Assembly (NCBI RefSeq): GCF_000340215.1 | Contig: NW_006921540.1 | Coordinates: forward strand, 2,665,486-2,729,485 | From: Pseudocercospora fijiensis CIRAD86 | Lineage: Eukaryota; Ascomycota; Dothideomycetes; Mycosphaerellales; Mycosphaerellaceae | Direction of reading: 5' to 3' | DNA: 64,000 bases | Shown here: one piece after another, positions 22,319 to 33,719 of the stretch | How positions within the stretch are numbered: the stretch's first letter is position 1 | Layout: every line of letters begins with the position of its first letter | The notes under the pieces: model-generated | Told to the model about the DNA's origin: nothing | The model's input: the letters and a program-made list of their open reading frames with translations, nothing else | Database searches by the model: none | Translations under genes and position numbers: made by a program

Positions 22319-23816
22319 CGTTGTCGCTGCGGAATGTAAGCGATGAGAGATTAATGGTCCAGTGTGGCTGATGGTGTTTGCAAGGTTGATTCTGGGTGGG
22401 AGCAGAGATGTCGTCTTATAGCTATGGTAGTGCGCATTGGCAAGCAGCCGCACAAGGCGATTCATGCAGAAGTGATATGACATGTGAAGCGCATGAATGA
22501 AAATGGTTGGGTGAAGCGGAGGGAGGGAGGTGCAGATTTCAGCACCTGCGCAGCTTTCAGAACGCAAGGATGTAGAATAGTTCATCTGACTTCATCACAA
22601 CAACGCCAACGTTCTCGACATCGACCGCCCATCTTTGCTTCGAGGTTGCCAAGACGTTTCAGCATAGAGGGGATGTAGGACATCTAAGAGATGGGACCTG
22701 TGCATGTCGGGCTTCACGACCATATGACTGGACTTCAACTCGCATAGGTGGGAGCAGCTCATCGGTAAAGGGACGTCGTACACTGCCGATACGAAAATCT
22801 ACAGTGCGATCATTCACCGTGGGACAATTTCTGGAGGCCGTATCGCTGGTGGTCCACGTGGACTGACCGAATCAAACGGGAACGAAGAACAGGTCTTGAA
22901 ATTGGTGAGCTGGGCATAGCAATGCAGCCCGTCTGCTCTGAATACTGGACCAGATCGATGATGCCGCAATCGATGTCACAGCAATCAGCTTCGATATTCC
23001 GAGCCGAGCCACCTCCATGTTCAGGCGCAGAACGAGCAAAGAGCGTCTTGGCAGCTGACGCAGGTGGTAGTCCATCCTATTTCACTGACCACGTTTGTGT
23101 AGACTGTGGACCTGTATCTCGAACTCTGGAAACCTTTAGCATCCTAGCGACCGTACCAAACACTGCTCCCGCTGTCTCACACGCAACCACAGTACAGCTG
23201 CAAGATGGATTCAGTCTCTGTTTCCGTTTCATCCTAATCAATGTCGACTGTTGTAATTATCCGACTTGGCAACGACTCCAAGGTGTATCGAGATCCTGGA
23301 ATACATGGGAGTTGACCTCGTGAGCCGTTCTTTCCGTTTGTGGTCCATACATTGGCCTGAAAACTTGGCCCGGACCTGCATTTGAGCTCGGTGAATTGGT
23401 TTCCGAGAGAACGGTAGATTGTGCTCTTGTGCTGAGCGTAGCCTGCACGCGTAGGATAAGGCGTCGCGAGGGAGGATGATGGTAACCCATTCGTCTCCAG
23501 TCGGCAACGTACAATCAATACTGATACATGCACGCCAAATCGTGACGAAGGCTTCCACCCTCATGGCACCCTTATGGCAAGTTGAATTTGTTCCTGCATT
23601 GCTGCTGGAAAAATGCAGATTGTTTTGAGCAGCAGTCTATATTTCGAAGTTCTTTCATTGATCGTCATTAGGAGCTACGAAAAGACTTGATTCTACGATA
23701 CCGTTTCAACCCATGATCATTGTATCGTCGTATCGTCATTGACAATCGTGTAACACCGCAACACCTTGCTAGCCGCCATGAAGAAAGCGAAGGATTCCAT
23801 GCAATCGCAGCACAGC
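22319..23816. other. 1.5-kb intergenic stretch, no supported gene
   Basis: Contains the 5' side of cnxE and the 3' flank of the glycosyltransferase gene. Open frames on both strands (for example 22922-23323 and 23234-23564) overlap each other and show no domain or membrane pattern. Base composition is ordinary and not RIP-like. Confidence 0.4.
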
Positions 23817-25364
23817 TTACTTCCTGGCTGTCGGGTTCCATGAGGAGTATTTGATGATCTGTCGTGCATGTCCGTAGAGTCCCATCGTTGCCATCAGGAC
23901 AAGATATGGGATGTACATAGAGCAGAAGAGCACCATCTGCCACCGCGTACTGAACTCTGATCGCACTTTCTCAGTGAAGTAAAGCGTGAAGAGCAATGCA
24001 ACGATGGTCGCGAAGAAGAACCATTCCGCCATAGGGTATCTGAAGAAGAGCAAGTGCACAAACTCTCCAACAGTGTGAGGCCAGTCGACAATGACGAAGC
24101 TGAATAGCAGACAGGTGTGCTGGGTGACGAGGTAATAACTAATTTCTCGTACGAGCAGCAAAGACACGATGCCAAATCGCTCATCAAAGCCTCGTTTCTT
24201 GCCATCTGGTGGATTATTCCACGTCATCGGCATGTGGACGTACGATGCTTGAGTCCAGCCTTGAGCCCACCGGAGACGCTGTTTCCAGAATGCTTGGAAG
24301 CTGTTTGGTGCCATCTCGAACGAACACACATTCATATCGTGCACGGCTTTCTTGCCCTTGCCATACGCGCGCAGGGCGGAATCGATATCTTCCGTCAGCA
24401 TTTCGCCATGCATTTTGTGTTCGCGAAGTAGTGGTGCTTTCCAGTAGCCATTGGAGCCGCAGAAGAGACCAAAGCCGAACATTCTGCTTCGACCTGGATG
24501 GGAAATTGCGTAGATCTTGTCGAACTCTATGGCTATCATCTTTGCCCAGAAACTTTCGTTGGTGTTGTAGACGATGCACCGACCTTGCACAATGTCCACG
24601 GATTGGTCGGCCAGAAAGCGTTCAGCTGCCCATCGTGGATTCCAAGGGTGTGGACAGTGATCACTGTCGAAGATTCCAATGACATCAGCGTCGGAACGTA
24701 GACCAAAGAAGTAGTTGAGGTTGTCTGCCTTGGATTTGGATCCTGGTACTTTGATCACCCGAAGATTCTTGTACTGTTCCGGGAGTAGAGCAAGTTCGCT
24801 CTCAAGTGGTTCGATGGCTTTCGGGGTGTTGTAGACAAGATTGACTCGTAATTTCTCCTTCGGATACATGAGCTCCTCACACGCGTAAAGGACCTGATTG
24901 CGAATGATGTCTTTCTCGTTTGGCAAGTAGGCGACAATTACCATGTCAATAACCGGTAGATCTTGGACTTTGCCATTGAGGTCGCTGGGAAAACACCCTG
25001 CAGCTTCGACTGCCATCGCAGCTTTTCGTGCATCACGCACCGGTGTCAAGCCCAAGAAAGACTCTATCACACAACATGCGGCGATGTAGAAATTTGTTGC
25101 CATGTAGAAGAAATAGAAGACCTTAATCGTCGCCTGATTCACCAGGCAAAATATCGCGGTCGATACGATAAAGTATGTCGATACCAGGAAGAAAGGCGTC
25201 CATTCCAGAATCCAGTCAGAGAAAGCAAGACTGCCTGATCGAATTGAGCCGAGCGCGCGGGATGCGACTGATGATAGCAGCGACTTCTTGCCGGATGTGT
25301 TTGAGGATGTCCGACTCGCGTCATGTCCTGCGCCAGGGAGAACATTTCTTGCGAAAGAGAGCAT
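23817..25364 (-). CDS. Processive family-2 glycosyltransferase (membrane)
   Basis: Single exon as read, 515 residues. Two hydrophobic spans (about 55-78 and 83-105) precede the GT2 domain. Its motifs are complete: SKADNLNYFFGLR (211-223), IFDSDH (231-236, the metal-binding DxD), GEMLTEDIDSAL (TED at 324-326, catalytic base) and QRLRWAQGW (362-370, the QxxRW signature of processive enzymes). Further transmembrane spans follow from about residue 395. From family knowledge such enzymes polymerise and extrude a glycan across the plasma membrane; a fungal type-2 glycosyltransferase of this class is known to be needed for hyphal growth on surfaces in Zymoseptoria. Product unknown. The stop TAA lies inside GTAAGC, a good donor, so an extra 3' exon is possible. 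Divergent from an acyltransferase gene. Confidence 0.9.
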   Translation of the reverse strand: MLSFARNVLPGAGHDASRTSSNTSGKKSLLSSVASRALGSIRSGSLAFSDWILEWTPFFLVSTYFIVSTAIFCLVNQATIKVFYFFYMATNFYIAACCVIESFLGLTPVRDARKAAMAVEAAGCFPSDLNGKVQDLPVIDMVIVAYLPNEKDIIRNQVLYACEELMYPKEKLRVNLVYNTPKAIEPLESELALLPEQYKNLRVIKVPGSKSKADNLNYFFGLRSDADVIGIFDSDHCPHPWNPRWAAERFLADQSVDIVQGRCIVYNTNESFWAKMIAIEFDKIYAISHPGRSRMFGFGLFCGSNGYWKAPLLREHKMHGEMLTEDIDSALRAYGKGKKAVHDMNVCSFEMAPNSFQAFWKQRLRWAQGWTQASYVHMPMTWNNPPDGKKRGFDERFGIVSLLLVREISYYLVTQHTCLLFSFVIVDWPHTVGEFVHLLFFRYPMAEWFFFATIVALLFTLYFTEKVRSEFSTRWQMVLFCSMYIPYLVLMATMGLYGHARQIIKYSSWNPTARK

Positions 25365-26732
25365 CCTGGGTGGTGAAGGCAGTCAAGTCTCAGTACAATG
25401 CTCAAGTGACCCTGCTTGTAATGCTGCTGGCCGCTCAAGGGTGTCGCCGAAAGAGGATACTCGCGGAGTGATCGTAGATGGTCAGTCGAGAATGCGAGAA
25501 CACTCAACAACTTACTATGTAGCTCATCTCCGGACAAGAATGAGATCATACAACGGCTACGAGGTCAATATTTTCATACGCCTGGCCATACCGCCGCTGT
25601 CTCTGGTCCCGATTGAGACTGTGGAGAGTACATGATCAAAGTAACGCCATCCAGAACAGACAAGATCATCGAGACCGTCCGCTCAACAACAAAATTGTCA
25701 TCTTGCCAGACTTGCCTTCATGATGCACCGGCAGCGTTGACACAGGCGTCTCTGGAGCCCTGTCGAGATTGGTCTTCGCCTAGATGGACAAGAGAATCGG
25801 ATGCGATCCGCTGTGATCCAGCTGGCGACTAATGGTGGTCGATGCGGTCAACGTGAAACAGAAGACTGATAATGTCGCAGACGACTACGGGAGTGGGAGT
25901 GGTTAGCTCGCCCGAAGGTGTGATGGTCTCGATAGTGAGATGAAGTCTAAATTGCACAGGAAAATCTTGTGTCCTGAGGCAGAAGTTTTCGGAAGATGCC
26001 GTCTCAGCATTTACGGTAAACATTTCATCAACAAGTCGGCCATGAGTCTAATGATACACCGTTGATACTATGCAGAGCTGGTCTAAAGCGGTGTGTCGAA
26101 CAGCAAGATCGCACGACGCCTTCCAAACGGCAACGGGCCACGGAAGGCGTACCGCTGGTAGCCTTCCCACCAGCGTACCAAGATTCGAAATATATGCTGC
26201 AGTGCCAACTTGTGCCAGCTTCGTAGGCGGCATGCTCAATCGAGCCAAAAAAGCTGGGTTGGCCTCGTGGCAACTGATTGTAGATGAAGCAGAAGTCAAC
26301 GGATTGGCAAAGTCTGCTCAAGTCTACTAGCAGCAGCATGTGGCCAAGGGCGATATACATACGTCCTGCGTCAAGGCCCCGTGTTGCAGCTGCAGAGTTC
26401 CTGCGTAGCTGCACCAGCACCGGGTGGCGGTACCAGAGAGCGCAGCAACTGCTGCAGGTCATCCGACGCGTTTCTGTAATATAATCGGCCACTGAGACAT
26501 TTTGGTTCAAGAGGTCTGTTAGCCACATGCCGATGGCTGATCTCTTACTGGAAGGTTGGATCCACACTGCCAAGCTAGACCTGCTGGTCTATGGACCTCT
26601 CTTTGGATCGAGGCAGACCTGTGAATGAATGACTGACTAACTGCTGAAATCCGCCTAAAGTGTGCTTAGATCTTCTGAACTAACTACTGCATCAGAGCAG
26701 CGAGGCGAAACCAAGGAGTACGACTTGGTATA
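25365..26732. promoter_or_regulatory. Divergent intergenic region, glycosyltransferase / acyltransferase
   Basis: 1.37 kb between divergent start codons, so it must hold both promoters. Minus-strand frame 26028-26573 (181 codons) is open but shows no domain, and I do not call it. No repeats or RIP signature. Confidence 0.4.
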
Positions 26733-28220
26733 ATGCCTGGACTCTATACTGGCAGACCTGAGCGGCCGAAGGACAGCGAAGAAAGCAGAGATGATACCCG
26801 AGAGCTCAAGCACCCTCAGTCCAGAACAAGCATTGCGGCTACGATGAAGGACATGACTACGCCGATAAGAACAAATCAGCAACTGTATCTCACGGGACTG
26901 AGAGGAATATTGGTCATCGAAAGCTTTTCATGGACATATTTCGCGACATTTCTTCCGACTTTGACCTCAAAGAATACACCTGGTCCAGAATACCAAGACA
27001 TCGTTCGAGAAATCTTCAGCGTACCGCTCTGGAATTACAGCTTCATCTACAACTTTTTCATCATCCTGTCAATGCGGACGATAGCAGTTTCTTTCCTGGC
27101 GAATCCAACTGGCCAAGCATATGCCGCTGCAGTCATACGACGAATTGTGCGCATGGTCATCATTCTGTGTGTTGCCTCTGGCATGGCGACCTTGATATTC
27201 TCACAGATCGGGGTCCAGTTCATCGATGACTTCAAATCAAAACTACCAAACCGGTCCATACAAACCCCTACAATAGTCTACGATGGGGGTGCAGCAATCA
27301 ACTCTCTCTTCGATCTATTTTGGATTCAGCGGAAATTTTACACGCAAGCAGCGAACAGCTTCTGGCCAACTGCAACTCTTTGGGTTCCTTCAGTGATGTA
27401 CTTCCAGGTGAGTGCGTCCGTGGATATCGCCTGATCCATGCTGACATGGCATGCAGTCTTTCACAGTCTACTTCCTTATGGTCATTCTGCCTTTCACGAG
27501 ACCAAGGTGGCATATTAGTGGCCTCTTCTTGTTTGGCTTCGGCTCTTTTTGGATGGCTTACTGGGGCTGGTATTCTGCCACAGGACTAATTTTTGCTTCC
27601 ATTGCAACCAACCCTACTCTGAAGGCGGACCTGAAACGAGGATTCAAAATCCGCGACGAGTGGCACATTCCATACTGGGCTATTGCGCTGTTCTTCGCAG
27701 GCATTGGCATTGCGCTCAAATACGCTTTCATCATACGGCCGCAGTACATGAATGCAGAACTAGCTCTTCACCCTTACCTGGATCTCCTTCAGGGTTATCA
27801 AAAGTCTACGTACATTGATCAAGGACCCTATGCCCGTTTTGACGACTGGCTCATCATCGTGGCTATCTTAACAGTCGTCGAATTGTTCGATGTCCTTCAA
27901 TTCGCACTGTCCTTGAAGCCCCTGGTCTGGCTTGGTGAGCGATCATTCAGTGAGTCATCTAGACGCATCTTCTTCACACATCCTGCTAACACGATGGTTC
28001 AGGCATCTTCACAGCCCAGTGCATACTCTTTTGGACAGGTGGTATCAAACTCTGGCTTGTGCTATATGATCAGCAAGGCTTGAGCAAGTCTAGCGCGAAC
28101 GGTGTGGTCTTTATTGTGTGCTTGCTCGGTGTCGCCGTTTTCTCCGAGTTGTTCTACACTCTGGTGGATTTACCATCCAAGTGGGCAGCTAAAGAGACCT
28201 ATCTGTGGCTTGTGCGATAG
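26733..28220 (+). CDS. Acyltransferase-3-like polytopic membrane protein
   Basis: Three exons: 26733-27407, 27457-27949 and 28003-28220 (introns 49 and 53 nt, donors GTGAGT). Total 461 residues with about ten hydrophobic spans. The first membrane segment opens QLYLTGLRGILVIES, the position where acyltransferase-3 proteins have GLRG. The middle has MVILPFTRPRWHISGLFLFGFG and the end reads SELFYTLVDLPSKWAAKETYLWLV, a common end block of this superfamily in fungi. From family knowledge such proteins acylate extracellular glycans or lipids. The usual His near the end of helix 1 is not seen here, so activity is uncertain. Its divergent neighbour is the GT2 gene; the next gene beyond the transposon block is another acyltransferase. 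The transposon's left end is only 183 bp past the stop. Confidence 0.8.
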
Positions 28221-28403
28221 ACGCCGCACAGGGCTTTACAATCACCCGTATTGTTTGATGAAGTTTCTGCTGCCTGAGTCTCGACTTGTCGCAAATTTTA
28301 TGCATACTAAAGATCACCGGGCTGCCTCTCTAGTCTCTACTCGATCGACATGATCTTCAATTAAAGTTCCTCGCAGATCGGCCGTTGAACGTTAGATACT
28401 GTA

Positions 28404-28435
28404 CTGCCTTTTGCGGTTTACCGTAGAATGCCAAG
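28404..28435 (+). repeat. Left terminal inverted repeat (32 bp)
   Basis: Starts CTGCCTTTTGCGG and ends TGCCAAG. It is the exact reverse complement of 44241-44272. TA precedes it. Confidence 0.97.
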
Positions 28436-28557
28436 TATAGCACCTCCGCAGCACGGAACCTTATAGTTTACTAGGGAATATGCTTCTCTTTGCTCTTGCT
28501 AACTATATATCGTATCCTTATACCGCCCTATACCGCTAAATAGCGATTATAATTAAC

Positions 28558-29493
28558 CTGCCCTCCGAGCTAGCTTATACGGTCGCAATCTACGCCGCTA
28601 GTAACCTCGTACGGCTATATTTCGAGATAGCACCTCTAAGAGCGTTATAGTCGCGCAAACTAGTCGAGAAGGACCTTCCGGCGTATAAGGCAGCTACTAA
28701 GAGGCGCGAGTCGCCTATAAAGGATATAGCGAAAGGCAAAGGTAGAGGTAAGAAGCTAACTATAAAGTCGTTAGCGGCGGAAGCGTTAAAGAGGTTTAAT
28801 AAGGCTCGAGCCTTCGACCCGTAGGCGTATAAGGAGCTTAGTAACTAGTTAATCGAGAACGCGTCGATAGCGGTTAGTAAGGAAGAGATAGTCGACTTAA
28901 CGGCTTTAGAAGCCTCGCCTTCGAAGCCTTCGAAGAAGTTAGCGCCTACTATATAGATAGTAAATAGAGTAGAAATAAGGGAAGAAGATATTAAAACTGC
29001 CTCTTACGACTCGCGTAACAGTTTCTAATATAGACAAGTATAGCGCCTACTTACTAGTAACTAAGAAGTCGTAGTAAAGAATTTTAAGCGTACTAGCTAG
29101 TCTACTTAATATTGCTATAAAGCCTTCTATTAGGTAGTCGCTAAGGCGTAGAAGAAGCAGCTCTTTATTAGCGACTGCTTTGTAATCGCTTCTACGAAGG
29201 GTATTAGCAAAGGTAACTAGTTTAAGCAATTAATAACGTAGGAAGAAGAAGGTAAGGTCGTAATTGCCGCTTCGGGTATATCCGTACGCTCTTACCTCGT
29301 TATAGTACTAATACTCGTAGGAGACGATTATAGGATAGCTCTCGCTACCGCTCTCGAGTTTAAACGTAAAGGCAAGGATAAGATTAAAGTAGACCTAGAG
29401 TTTAAGACTACGCCTAAAGATACTAGACCTAGTACTATTAAAGTCTCTAAATTAAAGCTAAACGATTAATAGACTATCGAAGGAATTGCCTAT
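28558..29493 (+). pseudogene. Second gene of the mariner-type element, 5' part, RIP-disrupted
   Basis: One frame stays readable for 312 codons, broken only by TAG and TAA codons at places where CAG, CAA or TGG would be expected. It is Lys/Ala-rich at first (LTIKSLAAEALKRFNKARAF) and later contains SYLVIVLILVGDDYR. It ends at the CTAT where the LTR element was inserted, and continues in the same frame at 41914. I do not recognise a family. True start unknown because ATG is itself a RIP target (TG to TA). Not a transposase by motif; accessory function unknown. Confidence 0.65.
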
Positions 29494-29772
29494 TATTAGC
29501 TAGTAACCGGCCCTATACTTATAGGGCAGTTTTAAGCCTATATAAGAGGCCTCCTTCTATAGAGTAGACGGATTATCAACCTCGTATAGTATATTGTTTA
29601 TATTACACTTCTATAATGCCTATGTTGCAGGGCTCTAGTTATTAGCCTAAGCGACAGTCTCGTTATCCTATCTTACTAAACATAGCTGCCCGTATTGCTA
29701 TAGGTTATATTACCCTCGGTAGCCTATACTATTACTATAAGTAGTAGTAGTAGTATTAGTTTCCGTCCTTTA
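29494..29772 (+). repeat. 5' LTR (279 bp)
   Basis: Begins TATTAGCTAG and ends GTCCTTTA; TG...CA ends have presumably become TA...TA through RIP. By eye it differs from the 3' LTR at about 17 positions, all transitions and nearly all at CpA/TpG sites, with no indel. Confidence 0.95.
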
Positions 29773-29773
29773 T

Positions 29774-29790
29774 TAGAGCCGAAGGTAGGG
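29774..29790 (+). other. Primer-binding site
   Basis: One base after the LTR the sequence reads TAGAGCCGAAGGTAGGG. Allowing for RIP of TGG to TAG, this is the position and form of a tRNA 3'-end complement. The tRNA species is not assigned. Confidence 0.6.
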
Positions 29791-30400
29791 CTATCTCTTT
29801 ATATCTAACAGGTTCGGGTATGTTAAAGGCGGTCTCTAGGCACGAATAGCTATAACCGAAGCGAGGGTATAATAAGAGCCTACGATACGGACGATACCGA
29901 AGTATCTTAAGAGGCCGTTACGACAAGCAGAGAAACCTCTTAACGAGGGCATCGCTTTAACCCCGAAAAGCTGCAAACCCTTAGGACTGTTATAGCTTAG
30001 GGCCTAGTCTATAACTATAGCTAGCTTCTAAGGACTCGGCTTCGGGTCGAAGACCTATTTAGTACCGCTTGCTCGAGATAAGCCCCGCCTAAGGAGGAGA
30101 TAGATTAATTACCTATCGGCCTTACTTAGTTTGCTAAGACTATCTATACGATAGCAATTTCTAGATTATAGGTCGGATGCCTAGACAGTTCCCCTATTAA
30201 CCGGATAGATTGCTTCGGGATTCGCTGCCTCGTTCGGACAGTGCTTAGCCTTCTACTAGAAAAAGAAGGTCCCCGCCCCTCCGCCTAGCTAAAAGAGATA
30301 ACGATAGTTAGTAAAGTAGCTAGTTTCTAGGATCTAGGTATAAATAGAGATTGCAGTTCCTTCCTCCGAGCGGCTTTTATCTAAATTTACTAAATTAAAG

Positions 30401-30431
30401 CTCCTAGGGGTGTCTAGGCGACCCCTAGGAG
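30401..30431 (+). repeat. Perfect 11-bp stem-loop in retrotransposon leader
   Basis: CTCCTAGGGGT and ACCCCTAGGAG face each other across a 9-base loop. It lies 8 bp before the first 27-bp near-palindrome and shares its CCTAGGGG core. Confidence 0.9.
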
Positions 30432-30439
30432 GCTAAACT

Positions 30440-30466
30440 CTAATACTACCCTAGGGGTAACATTAG
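30440..30466 (+). repeat. 27-bp near-palindrome, copy a
   Basis: Arms CTAATACTACCC and GGGGTAACATTAG. Ten of 13 positions pair; the others are transition-type mismatches. It precedes gag. Confidence 0.9.
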
Positions 30467-30599
30467 AAGAAAACAGCCTAGTATACTATTTTCTCGTATA
30501 GCAATATCGAAACAAACCAAACCTATAATATACACTAAAAACACTTTCCTATAGCATTTTATTTTAACTACTTTATAATAATCGAATAAGCTCTAGCGA

Positions 30600-33500
30600 A
30601 AGCGAGTATTACGAATTAGTAGAATCTTCGGAATCTGATAACCTACCGGACCCTATTAACGAAGAAATCAGGCGACGACTAGTTGTTATAAGCGCTATCG
30701 AACTAGGGGCTATCGAGCCTTCTACGCCCGAGGCTCTCTATAATGTCGTTATAAAGACAATTTAAGGGCAAACTAACCTTCTCCGTTAGAATAGGCGTCG
30801 CCCGCTAGAGCTAGGAAGTAGTAGGAACCCTTTATTCGAAGGGTAGAACGCTACGGCGCACGTAGAACGCTTTAAGGACAACTTAGCCGAGTATAGACTC
30901 GAAAAGGAGTCGGACTAGTACAAGGTCCGGTCCCTTACGAGGACTACTATTACTAAGCTTTACCGAACCCTTAGAACCCTAGTTAGCTACTTAGAAAAGG
31001 ACGACAAGTCTAATACCGACTAGGAGGTCTTTAAGCAGGCCTTTATAAGGGAGCATCGGGATCGCGATAGCTATCGCACTAAAGGCAGTCGTACGTAGCT
31101 TAAGAACCTCTATATAGAGAGGCGCACCGAAGATAACGACCTAAAGGAGTACGTCCGCGAGTTTGTTAAGTTAGCGGACGGCATCGACTAGTAGGACCTC
31201 GAGAATTCCTAGAGAACGAGGCTGCTCTCTAAAGGGTTGCCGTAGTCTACGGCTAAGCGCGTCTTCCGTCGCTACAAGCTTAGCGAAGCTAATCCCGAGA
31301 CCTTTAGGAAGTATAAAGAGGTCCTAGAGGCTATTAAGGACGACATTAACAGCTCCGCTAACGCAAAGAAGTTCATTTACGGCGAGGACCGGAATAACCT
31401 AGCCTAGGTAAGGAACGATACCTTAGGAACTAGAGGGCCTAAGTTTCTTCCTAAATCGCAAAGTAGTCCTAGTACCGTAACTCCTACTATTACTAAGCAT
31501 TCTTAGGACGTTGCGGACTTAGCTAAATCCCTAGCCTAGCTCAACCTTAATACGAAAGCACTATAGCGGGTTAGGGAGGTCCTTAATACTAGTATACTAA
31601 AGGATATACTACTAGTCTACTAGGTCTCTAATCCTAACTACCCTAAGGCCCCTTTAGTTAACGTCTACGCTATACGGAAGATCTATTCTAACTTAGATAG
31701 CAAGTACTAGATGTGCGGCGGTTTTAAATATGTTTAATTAGACTGCCCTATCTAGAAAGAGCTTCTTAAGAGGAAGCTCGTTATATAAGTAAATAGTCGG
31801 TTCTACTATACTAATACCGGCGACAAGATTAACTTCGAGTAGGATCGTAGAGCTCCGAAGCTGCCTTAACTTAGGAGTCTTCTAGAGAAGAAGTATAGTA
31901 GCAAGATCGAGTTTAAGGACACTAGGAATAGTACCCTCGCCGCTATTGCTAAACGAGAAACTTAGAAGGTTAGGGCAAAACAGGTTAAGGAGCGGAGCAG
32001 TAATAGTACTACTAAGCCTATTAAAGTTAACTTTGTGTCTTAGGACCTAGACGCAGTTACTAATGTTTACGCGGTTACTAAGAACAGTATAGATATCTAC
32101 GCTACTATAAGGTCCTAAACTTAGTCGTCCTAAACCTAGTCCTAGGGCAAGGGCAAGAGCCCGCAGAACCCTACCCGCCCTAGTGCGGCAGCCCCTACTA
32201 GGATACTTAAGAAGCAGGCAGCTAACAAGGCTAAGAAACAGCGAGAATTAGTCGCTAAGACTAAGACACTCTAGACAGCTAAAGACCGTGCAACCCGAGC
32301 TAGTATAGCTACTCCGGAGGTACTAGAGACTCCCGATGTCGATATAGAGGATAATACTACCGACCTTAGTAGTACCCTAGGCCTAGCTAACCCGCCGGCC
32401 TATAAACGAAAGTTAGCCGACCTAAAGAGCTTTCGCTTTAATAGGTACATAAAGAAGTATAGTGCCGGGCCTACTAACTCTTACGATACAAAGGCAAATA
32501 CTCTCTTCTAGGCTTTATAGTTCCTAGACCTTAAGTCTAACGTGTCTATAGGAGAGCTTCTAGTATACGGTTTACCTACTAACCTATTCTAGAGCCGGAT
32601 TCCTAACGATGCAACCTTTATAAAAGACCTTATAGCCCTTCGACGTAAATAGGGGCGAGAGGACTATATCGACGTCTCTTCCCTATAGTTCCTTCCTAAA
32701 TTTTCAGAGGCCTAGGAGTTAGTAGAAGGCGAATTAGTAACCTACGAGAGCTAGGAGACTATCGATAATACTAACGAAGAGGGGATTAAGGAGATAGGCC
32801 GAGGGGATAATAATAATACCGACTCTGCTTCGGTTTTAGTTTCTATTAAGGCTATCCGATTTACTAGCTAATAAATCGGTCGAGTAGGACCTCCTCGACC
32901 TAAGGAACTTTACTCTATCCCTAATAATATAGACCTTTCCGTAGTTACCCGTTCCTTTGCTATCGTTCCCGCTATCTATATTTAAGTTACTATTAGAAGC
33001 TATAGTTAGCAGTTGCTAGTAATGCTTAATAATAGTTTAGAGTTACTTATTATAAGTAAGCGCTAGGCTAAACAGCTCCGACTGCTAATAAACAGAGATA
33101 TTTCCCTTAGCATATAGGGAGTAAATAGGGAGGTTGCGCTAGTAGGTGCCTACTATAATATTATAGTAGACGCTTTCGGTATATGCTTTTCCTTTACCTT
33201 CTAGATTGCCGCTAACCCGAACACGCTAATTATTCTAGGTCGTCTATAGTCTCGTATAACCTAGGGTATCTAGCGCAACTGCGACGATAGCTCCTAGGAA
33301 GGAACTATCGCTAACTAGAAGGGCAACCGAGTCGTGTTTACTAGTTATATCGGAAACACTAGCTACAAATCCTACGAGGATATCCTTACTGCTTCTAAAC
33401 GCTCTTCGGGAAACGCTATAGCGCGGTTATAAGACCGGCAATCTGCGCTATAAGTTAGTGTAGCTTAAATAGGTTATATCTAGAGGTGCGCCGCTCTATA

Positions 33501-33600
33501 CGTTAAGGCAAGTTTCTAGGCTCTATACTAAGGAGGCGAATGCTCGAAGCGATAGCGAGTATAACAACCCGGCAACGACAACCTAGTATACGAATCTTAG
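30600..33600 (+). pseudogene. gag-protease of the LTR element, RIP-disrupted
   Basis: Limits are approximate. Gag-like text is readable from about 30840 (AHVERFKDNLAEYRLEKES, then EYVREFVKLADGI). At 31705-31746 a CCHC zinc knuckle has the spacing CX2CX4HX4C, with the first Cys and the His now read as Tyr, as TG to TA and CA to TA would give. Later the aspartic-protease region is recognisable by its spacing and by IILGR (about 33230). Apart from TAG/TAA codons the frame is long and continuous. It ends before palindrome copy b. In life, Gag packages the element RNA and the protease cuts the polyproteins. Confidence 0.75.
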
Positions 33601-33680
33601 TAATAATGCTATCGTAGGCATCGCCGCCGGAAGCGGATCTACCCGAGCCTAAATCCGAACTAACTAATTAGAGCGCCGAG

Positions 33681-33707
33681 CTAATACTACCCTAGGGGTA
33701 TTATTAG
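33681..33707 (+). repeat. 27-bp near-palindrome, copy b
   Basis: Same arms as copy a with GGGGTATTATTAG on the right. It sits between the gag-protease and RT frames. Identical to copy d. Confidence 0.92.
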
Positions 33708-33719
33708 GAATCTAACGTT

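Larger units (their letters stand above)
29791..30599 (+). other. Retrotransposon leader region
   Basis: About 800 bp without a readable frame between primer-binding site and gag. It holds a strong stem-loop at 30401-30431 and the first copy of the recurring near-palindrome at 30440-30466. Confidence 0.5.

Noticed and set aside
22922..23564. Open frames on both strands between cnxE and the GT2 gene
   Set aside because: They overlap each other on opposite strands and show no motif.
26028..26573. 181-codon minus-strand open frame in the GT2/acyltransferase promoter region
   Set aside because: Cys/Ser-rich random-looking text without hydrophobic or domain pattern; sits where two promoters are needed.
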